Source of the DNA: Nioella sp. MMSF_3534
GTDB taxonomy: Bacteria > Pseudomonadota > Alphaproteobacteria > Rhodobacterales > Rhodobacteraceae
Direction of reading: 5' to 3'
Assembly (NCBI RefSeq): GCF_030732985.1
Contig: NZ_JASHJX010000009.1
Coordinates: 1-64,000 of the forward strand
DNA length: 64,000 nt
Positions 57,763 through 64,000 of the stretch are shown here, one piece after another (position 1 is the stretch's first letter; every line of letters begins with the position of its first letter). Position numbers and translations under genes: made by a program. The notes under the pieces were generated by a model. It was given only the letters and a program-made list of their open reading frames with translations. It did not search any database and had not been told where the DNA came from.

Positions 57763-58263
57763 TCAGTAGATATAGCGGATCTGGTCGGTCCAGAACCGTT
57801 CCATGCGCTTCAGCGAATGGTTCACCTGGTCGATGCCATCGGGCCCGAGCACACCTTTTTCCTGAAGCGTGTCCGCATGGCGGCGAAACAGCCCGGTCAC
57901 CACATCGCGCACTTCGCGGCCGCGATCGGTCAGCCGCACCCGCACCGACCGGCGGTCGATCTCGCAGCGCTGGTGGTGCATATAGCCCATCTCGACCAGT
58001 TTCTTGAGGTTATAAGAGACATTCGACCCCTGGTAATAGCCGCGCGATTTCAACTCGCCTGCCGTCACCTCGTGATCGCCGATATTGAACAGCAGGAGCG
58101 CCTGAACGGCGTTGATGTCCAGCACCCCCACGCGCTCGAATTCGTCCTTGATGACGTCGAGCAAGAGCCTGTGCAGCCGTTCCACCAGCGACAGGGATTC
58201 CAGATATCCCGGCATGACACCGTGCCGGGAGGTTTCGCCAAGGGGGCTGTGCAAACTCATCAT
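57763..58263 (-). CDS. MarR-family regulator, LdtR/PetP-like
   Basis: A 166-residue winged-helix protein: LYNIGD-type segment LLLFNIGDHEVTAGELKSRG, YYQGSNVSYNLKKLVEMGYM, RCEIDRRSVRVRLTDRGREV. The YYxGSNVSYNLKKL recognition helix is the hallmark of the LdtR/PetP subgroup, which controls cell-wall transpeptidase or cytochrome genes elsewhere. Targets here are unknown. Start choice between ATGs at 58263 and 58260 is open. Confidence 0.88.
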   Translation of the reverse strand: MMSLHSPLGETSRHGVMPGYLESLSLVERLHRLLLDVIKDEFERVGVLDINAVQALLLFNIGDHEVTAGELKSRGYYQGSNVSYNLKKLVEMGYMHHQRCEIDRRSVRVRLTDRGREVRDVVTGLFRRHADTLQEKGVLGPDGIDQVNHSLKRMERFWTDQIRYIY

Positions 58264-58336
58264 GATCTCCGCATATCTGCTTGCCCCGCAGACTTGCCGA
58301 TATTTCCAAATAATGAGTTAAACGCGCCCCAGTTTT

Positions 58337-58609
58337 TCAGGAGCTTTGTTTCGATGCCGCGCCATCTGCCAGAACCCGCGCGAATTCCGACATGTATTCA
58401 GGAGCTTGGCGCTGACCGGATATCCACTGGTAAAGATCCTGGTCTTCCTCTTCCAGCACCCGTTCAAAGAGATCGAGCGCCGCGTCATCGGCCGATTTCA
58501 GATGCGCGTCAGCCCATCCGCCCAGGATCAGGTCCATTTCCTTGGTGCCCCTGTGCCAGGCCCGCATATGCAGGCGCTTGAGGCGAATCTCGCGCGGCTC
58601 GGTGCTCAT
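58337..58609 (-). CDS. sdhE: FAD assembly factor SdhE
   Basis: A 90-residue succinate dehydrogenase flavinylation factor. It helps attach FAD covalently to SdhA. It has RLKRLHMRAWHRGTKEMDLI, with the key RGxxEMD motif, and LYQWISGQ. It overlaps the upstream XRE gene by four bases. sdhA itself is not in the window. Confidence 0.92.
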   Translation of the reverse strand: MSTEPREIRLKRLHMRAWHRGTKEMDLILGGWADAHLKSADDAALDLFERVLEEEDQDLYQWISGQRQAPEYMSEFARVLADGAASKQSS

Positions 58610-59016
58610 GTGCGGCCTTCTTCCTTGGAGAGGGTCTTGCGCAGCCGCTTTTCAAGGCGGCCCATCTGCTCGCCAAGCCGGGCGTGCTCCTGCCGGATCT
58701 GTCGCAGGTCGAGGATGATCTGATTGAGGTCACCTTCCACATCCACCAGATCGGGGTCTTCGGGGCCGCTGCCTTCCCCGGTCAGCAGCCAGCGGATCGA
58801 CACGTTCAGCAGCCCCGCCACCATCTGAAGCTTGTTGGCACGCGGTTCGCTCCAGTCGTTTTCCCAGGCCACAACGGTCTTGAGTTTCACACCCAATCGC
58901 CGCGCCATGTCTTCCTGACTTACTCCCGCCGCCTCGCGCGCACCGGCAAGCCGATCTCCGAACGTGGCGATCTCTTCGCTGAACCAATCCGCTTGGCCTG
59001 GGGTCGTGTCGGTCAT
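58606..59016 (-). CDS. XRE-family regulator with C-terminal coiled coil
   Basis: A 136-residue protein. The helix-turn-helix is FGDRLAGAREAAGVSQEDMA, RRLGVKLKTVVAWENDWSEP; a coiled coil follows (LNQIILDLRQIRQEHARLGE). The SEPRANKLQMVAGLLNVSIRW stretch is typical of Cro/C1-type regulators. The ATG at 59016 has GGAAGGAG upstream. It is co-transcribed with sdhE and divergent from aspC. Confidence 0.88.
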   Translation of the reverse strand: MTDTTPGQADWFSEEIATFGDRLAGAREAAGVSQEDMARRLGVKLKTVVAWENDWSEPRANKLQMVAGLLNVSIRWLLTGEGSGPEDPDLVDVEGDLNQIILDLRQIRQEHARLGEQMGRLEKRLRKTLSKEEGRT

Positions 59017-59108
59017 TCCATCTCCTTCCACGGGGCATTTTGGCCCCTTGATCGTTAAGCATCGCGACCCTAAGCAGGGCAAGAGCCGATGTAAACCGGA
59101 CCGATTGA

Positions 59109-60341
<1,233 letters not shown>

Positions 60342-60367
60342 GCGTCCACGCTCTGCGATCATCAATC

Positions 60368-60404
60368 AGGCCCCGTCATGACCCATGGCGGGGCCTGTCT
60401 TTTG
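60368..60404 (+). terminator. Intrinsic terminator after aspC
   Basis: AGGCCCCG (60368-60375) pairs with CGGGGCCT (60389-60396), followed by GTCTTTTG. It lies 26 bases after the aspC stop. Confidence 0.8.
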
Positions 60405-60492
60405 AACGGGTGATCATTTGGGCTTTTGGGCGGGCGTGCCGCTCGATATCCTTCTGCAAGATCCGGGCACGGGGATGCGAAGGAGCCAAGAC

Positions 60493-62142
60493 TTGAACAT
60501 CCTGTTCATCATGTATGACCAACTGAGGTTCGACTATCTCAGCTGCGCAGGGCACCCGCATCTGCACACGCCCAATTTCGACCGGGTGGCGGCAAAGGGC
60601 CTGCGTTTTACCAATGCCTATTGCCAGTCGCCCATCTGTGGCGCCAGCCGGATGAGCTTTTACACCGGGCGCTATGCGTCCTCGCACGGGGCGCAATGGA
60701 ACGGCTACCCCCTGCGCGTGGGCGAACAGACCATGGGCGATCACCTGCGCAAGGTGGGGATGGACTGCTGGCTCATTGGCAAGACACACATGAAGGCGGA
60801 TGCAGAGGGCATGGCGCGGCTCGGGCTGGAGCCTGACAGCCTGATCGGTGCGCGGCAGGCGGAATGCGGGTTTGACGCATGGGTGCGCGATGACGGGCTG
60901 TGGGCCGAAGGGCCGGACGGGTTCTATGACGAGAAACGCTCGCCTTATAATGAGTACCTGAAATCAAGGGGATATGACGGGGATAACCCCTGGTCGCAGA
61001 ATGCGAATGCCGGGGTCAGGGACGGCCAGATCGCCTCTGCCTGGATGTTCGACAATTGCGACCTCCCTGCCAATATCCGCGAGGAAGACAGTGAAACCCC
61101 GTGGCTGACCCAGAAAACCATCGAGTTCATGGAGGCGCAGACCGGCCCCTGGTGCGCCCATGTCTCCTATATCAAGCCGCATTGGCCCTATATCGTGCCT
61201 GCGCCCTACCATGACATGTACGGCGCCAATCACGTGCCCGCGCCAACGCGATCCGACGACGAATGGCGTGACGTCCACCCGGTTTTCGGGGCCTTCCTGA
61301 AGGGCAAGGTGGCCGAGGCCTTCCAGCGGGACGAGGTGCGCCAGAAGGTCATCCCCGCCTATATGGGCCTGATCAAGCAATGTGACGACCAGTTGGGGGT
61401 GATCCTCGACTATCTCGACCGGACCGGGAAGGCGGATGATACGATGATCGTGCTGACCTCGGACCATGGCGATTATCTGGGTGATCACTGGATGGGGGAA
61501 AAGGACCTGTTCCATGACCCCTCGGTCAAGATCCCAATGATCGTCTATGACCCGCGGGCAGAGGCGGATGCCACCCGTGGCACGACCTGCGACGCACTGG
61601 TGGAATCGCTCGATCTGGCCGCCACCTTCGTGGAGGTCGCGGGAGGCGAGGTGCCGGGCCATATCATCGAGGGCCGCTCGCTCTTGCCATGGCTGCGCGG
61701 CGAAACACCGGACTGGCGTGACTTCGTCATCAGCGAATACGACTATTCCGCCCGCCCCTTCGGTGAAACGCTGGTCAGCCGCAGCGCCGATGCGCGGCTT
61801 TTCATGGTGTTTGACGGGCGCTGGAAGCTCATCCATGCCGAGGGCGGGTTCCGCCCGATGCTGTTCGATCTGGAAACTGACCCCGATGAGTTGAACGACC
61901 TCGCCCGAGACCCCGGCCATGAGGACCAGATCGCGCGGATGCGGGGCCTGCTGGCCGGGTGGGGTCTGCGCCTGTCGCAGCGGGTGACGAAATCGGACGC
62001 CGATATCGCCGCCATGCGGGGCCGGTCTCTCCGGCGGGGGATTTTGCCGTTTCTCTATGACGGCAGCGAAGTGCCTGCCGAACTGGTCGAGAAATACCAC
62101 GGCCCTGCCGGGACGGATTACACCCCGCCCGACAAGGGCTGA
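60493..62142 (+). CDS. Sulfatase-family / phosphonate monoester hydrolase-like enzyme
   Basis: A 549-residue alkaline phosphatase superfamily enzyme: ILFIMYDQLRFDYLSCAGHP (metal Asp), SPICGASRMSFYTGRY with the C-x-A-x-R motif whose Cys becomes formylglycine, TSDHGDYLGDHWMGEKD (metal site), and HVSYIKPHWPYIVP. The closest class is phosphonate monoester hydrolases; sulfate or choline sulfate esters are alternatives. I chose TTG at 60493 because AGGAG lies seven bases upstream; ATG at 60475 would add six residues but has no such site. Confidence 0.87.
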   Translation: MNILFIMYDQLRFDYLSCAGHPHLHTPNFDRVAAKGLRFTNAYCQSPICGASRMSFYTGRYASSHGAQWNGYPLRVGEQTMGDHLRKVGMDCWLIGKTHMKADAEGMARLGLEPDSLIGARQAECGFDAWVRDDGLWAEGPDGFYDEKRSPYNEYLKSRGYDGDNPWSQNANAGVRDGQIASAWMFDNCDLPANIREEDSETPWLTQKTIEFMEAQTGPWCAHVSYIKPHWPYIVPAPYHDMYGANHVPAPTRSDDEWRDVHPVFGAFLKGKVAEAFQRDEVRQKVIPAYMGLIKQCDDQLGVILDYLDRTGKADDTMIVLTSDHGDYLGDHWMGEKDLFHDPSVKIPMIVYDPRAEADATRGTTCDALVESLDLAATFVEVAGGEVPGHIIEGRSLLPWLRGETPDWRDFVISEYDYSARPFGETLVSRSADARLFMVFDGRWKLIHAEGGFRPMLFDLETDPDELNDLARDPGHEDQIARMRGLLAGWGLRLSQRVTKSDADIAAMRGRSLRRGILPFLYDGSEVPAELVEKYHGPAGTDYTPPDKG

Positions 62143-62146
62143 TCGG

Positions 62147-63313
62147 TCAGCGGCCCTTGGTCACGGCCTCCTCGATCACCGGCACGATCTCCTCCACCGT
62201 CAGCGTCCTGGGGTTGGTTCCGGCGGCGCTGTCCTGAATGGCCTTGGCGGCGATGCGGGGGGCGCAGTCGGCGGGGACGCCGATATCGGCCAGCGTTTTG
62301 GGAATGCCGATCTGGTCCAGCAGCCCACAGATATGGGCGTGGAAGGCGTCAAAACCGGTGTCCTCCAGCCCCATGGCCTGCGCCATCACGGGCACCTTGT
62401 CGGCAATATCGGGGGCGTTGAAGCGCAGAACGGCGGGCAGCAGCACCGCGTTGGTCAACCCGTGCTGCGTGTCATATTCCGCGCCGACCATGTGCGAAAT
62501 CGCATGAACCAGCCCAAGCCCCTTCAGGAAGGCCACCCCGGCCAGGCAGGACCCGGCCAGCATGCCGCCCCGTGCCTCCAGATTGCCCGGTTCTGCCACC
62601 GCAACGGGCAGCCAGCGGGCGACCAGCCGCAACCCTTCCAGCGCCAGACCGTCGCAAAGCGGATGGAAGCCGGGGACAGAGTAGGCCTCGATCGCATGCA
62701 CCATCGCATCGGCCCCGGTCCAGACGGTCAGATGCGGGGGCAGGCCGAGCGTGATTTCCGGGTCCAGCAGCGCCAGCGCCGGTTTCAGATCGGCATGCCA
62801 GATGCACCATTTCATACCCTTGGCGGTGTCGGTGATCATCGCCGTGCTTTCCGTTTCCGCCCCGGTCCCGGCGGTGGTCGGGATGGTGATCAGCGGCGGG
62901 AAGGGGGCGTGGGCGGTCATGTCGGGCGGGGTCTGCTCGAACTCGAACGCCCAGAGGTCGATGTCATTCGTGGCCGTCAGCGCAATGGCCTTGCCGCCAT
63001 CCATACCGCTGCCGCCGCCAATGGCGATGATCCCGTCATGACCGCCATCGCGGAACATCGCCTTGCCACCGGCGATCTCGTCATCACGCGGGTTGGGCGA
63101 AATCTCAGCATAGAGCGCGGCGTGCAGACCGCCCTCCGACAGCAAGCGCATGAGGTCGCCCAGAAAGGGAAGCCCGGCGCTGCCCCGGTCGGTCACCACA
63201 AGGGGCCGCGACATGCCCGCATCCCGGCACATGCCCGCGATCTCTTTCAGGCGGCCGGGGCCATAGGCGATCGGGACGGGAAAGCTCCAATCCTGCGGGT
63301 CGAGTAGGCTCAT
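62147..63313 (-). CDS. Iron-containing alcohol dehydrogenase
   Basis: A 388-residue group III alcohol dehydrogenase: NAD-binding IAIGGGSGMDGGKAIAL, PTTAGTGAETESTAMI, and the iron-ligand stretch TGADAMVHAIEAYS, HAISHMVGAEYDTQHGLTNAV. The substrate alcohol is unknown; relatives include 3-hydroxypropionate dehydrogenase DddB and 1,3-propanediol dehydrogenases. It converges on the hydrolase gene four bases away. Confidence 0.92.
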   Translation of the reverse strand: MSLLDPQDWSFPVPIAYGPGRLKEIAGMCRDAGMSRPLVVTDRGSAGLPFLGDLMRLLSEGGLHAALYAEISPNPRDDEIAGGKAMFRDGGHDGIIAIGGGSGMDGGKAIALTATNDIDLWAFEFEQTPPDMTAHAPFPPLITIPTTAGTGAETESTAMITDTAKGMKWCIWHADLKPALALLDPEITLGLPPHLTVWTGADAMVHAIEAYSVPGFHPLCDGLALEGLRLVARWLPVAVAEPGNLEARGGMLAGSCLAGVAFLKGLGLVHAISHMVGAEYDTQHGLTNAVLLPAVLRFNAPDIADKVPVMAQAMGLEDTGFDAFHAHICGLLDQIGIPKTLADIGVPADCAPRIAAKAIQDSAAGTNPRTLTVEEIVPVIEEAVTKGR

Positions 63314-63382
63314 CGCGGCGCTCCTGTCTGTTTGTCAGGCGTCACCATCATGGGCGGGGGAAGGGGCGTCAAGCCCGCGCGG

Positions 63383-64000
63383 TCACTGATCCGGGTCGAT
63401 CAGCCCAAGGCCCCGCAGGTAGATGCCAATCCCGGCCTCCAGCAGTTCCTCGGGCGGGAAGGGGGCATTGCCGCCGGGCTTGCCACGGGCGAAGAGCTCC
63501 ACCACCCCGTGGCTCATCGCCCAGATATGGGCGGAGAACATGCTGGCGGGCGGGCGTTTTTCCGGCGGGATATGCTGCGACAGTGCTTCAGCGGCCTTTT
63601 CGAGGATGGCGCGCGACCGGGCGGCGGCGCTGGCCAGACCCGGGGTGGCATTCATCGGAATGCCGCTTTCGAACATCGCCATGTAATGACCGGGATATTT
63701 CTTGGCAAAGGCCAGGTAGGCGCGACCCGTGGCCTCGAACGCAGCCAGGGCCGAGGGGCCGCCGGTTTCGAACGCATAATCCATCAGGTCGGCGAAAATC
63801 TCGTGCCCCTGCCGCGCGCCTTCCGCGATCAGCGCCTCGCGCCCTTCGAAATGGCGGTAGACGGCGGCGGGCGTTACGCCAGCGGTCTTGGCGGCCTCGG
63901 ACAGGGTAAACCCCGTCGGGCCTTTCTGCTCGATCAGCACAAGGGCCGCATCGACCAGAGCCTGGCGCAGATTGCCGTGATGGTAGCCGCGTTTACCCAT
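63383..64000 (-). CDS. TetR-family regulator
   Basis: A 205-residue TetR protein: GKRGYHHGNLRQALVDAALV, LIEQKGPTGFTLSEAAKTAG, VTPAAVYRHFEGREALIAEG (helix-turn-helix), then a C-terminal WHG-like domain (HIWAMSHGVVELFARGKPGG). The ATG is the last codon of the window, so an upstream start cannot be excluded. It sits just upstream of the alcohol dehydrogenase on the same strand and may control it. Confidence 0.88.
   Translation of the reverse strand: MGKRGYHHGNLRQALVDAALVLIEQKGPTGFTLSEAAKTAGVTPAAVYRHFEGREALIAEGARQGHEIFADLMDYAFETGGPSALAAFEATGRAYLAFAKKYPGHYMAMFESGIPMNATPGLASAAARSRAILEKAAEALSQHIPPEKRPPASMFSAHIWAMSHGVVELFARGKPGGNAPFPPEELLEAGIGIYLRGLGLIDPDQ

Noticed and set aside
62057-63307. 416-codon plus-strand ORF opposite the alcohol dehydrogenase
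   Set aside because: Antisense to an intact iron alcohol dehydrogenase; no motif found.
62147-63313. Assignment as DddB of DMSP metabolism
   Set aside because: Family level fits (iron alcohol dehydrogenase) but it lies 14 kb from dddP without other ddd genes, and no residue marks the substrate.

Overview
The window looks like chromosomal DNA of a marine alphaproteobacterium, order Rhodobacterales (Roseobacter group). It is GC-rich with densely packed genes. The support is the CtrA/SciP pair, a DddP-type DMSP lyase with every catalytic residue, an infC gene that seems to start with ATA, TrmFO, and the alphaproteobacterial LexA-box form (GTTC-N7-GTTC). I see no prophage, transposase, CRISPR array or rRNA. 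One tRNA is present, tRNA-Pro(GGG) with encoded CCA.

Layout. 1-9.2 kb holds tRNA thiolation (mnmA), cell-cycle control (sciP, ctrA), DNA replication and repair (ligA, recG), a 40-residue membrane microprotein with its own regulatory region and terminator, an IscU-like scaffold, hisI and gluQ. 9.2-17.6 kb has trmFO, then a run of four DoxX-like four-helix membrane proteins around an unusual LysR regulator, then gyrA. 18-23.7 kb has usg, an arginase/ornithine cyclodeaminase operon with a divergent Lrp regulator, and a LysR-controlled LLM oxidoreductase/tautomerase/hydrolase operon. 23.7-28.4 kb has a DEAD-box helicase, dsbB, a DedA-type protein and a PhzS-like flavin monooxygenase. 28.9-35.4 kb is a molybdenum hydroxylase operon of the form II CoxSLM type with maturation genes and two duplicated secreted proteins. 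35.5-43.9 kb has a repetitive acidic membrane protein, infC, a hemerythrin-like protein, fpr and a sulfate assimilation operon (cysG-DUF2849-cysI-cysH-DUF934) with a divergent Lrp regulator. 44-50.5 kb has an alpha/beta hydrolase-OsmC fusion, a membrane phosphodiesterase, dddP, a heme N-demethylase-like protein and a methyltransferase. 50.5-58 kb has dcd, tRNA-Pro, a MerR regulator, ihfA, fabH, plsX, rpmF, yceD, bamE and olsB. 58-64 kb has MarR, sdhE, XRE, aspC, a phosphonate/sulfate ester hydrolase, an iron alcohol dehydrogenase and TetR.

Most notable signals. (1) The recG-iscU interval at 6859-7307 has a TTAA-N7-TTAA CtrA site, two TTAACCAT half-sites, a perfect GTTC-N7-GTTC LexA box, a 40-codon ORF for a single-span membrane peptide, and an intrinsic terminator. 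It reads as a cell-cycle plus SOS-controlled microprotein gene and is the best candidate here for something undescribed. (2) A family of paired 20-bp palindromes, mostly centred on TTCGAA, occurs at 28.46-28.65 kb and 41.58-41.62 kb. (3) Two paralogous two-cysteine secreted proteins sit between coxS and coxL. (4) A 22-bp repeat occurs at the 3' ends of two unrelated genes.

All functions are read from sequence motifs and family memory. No searches were run.
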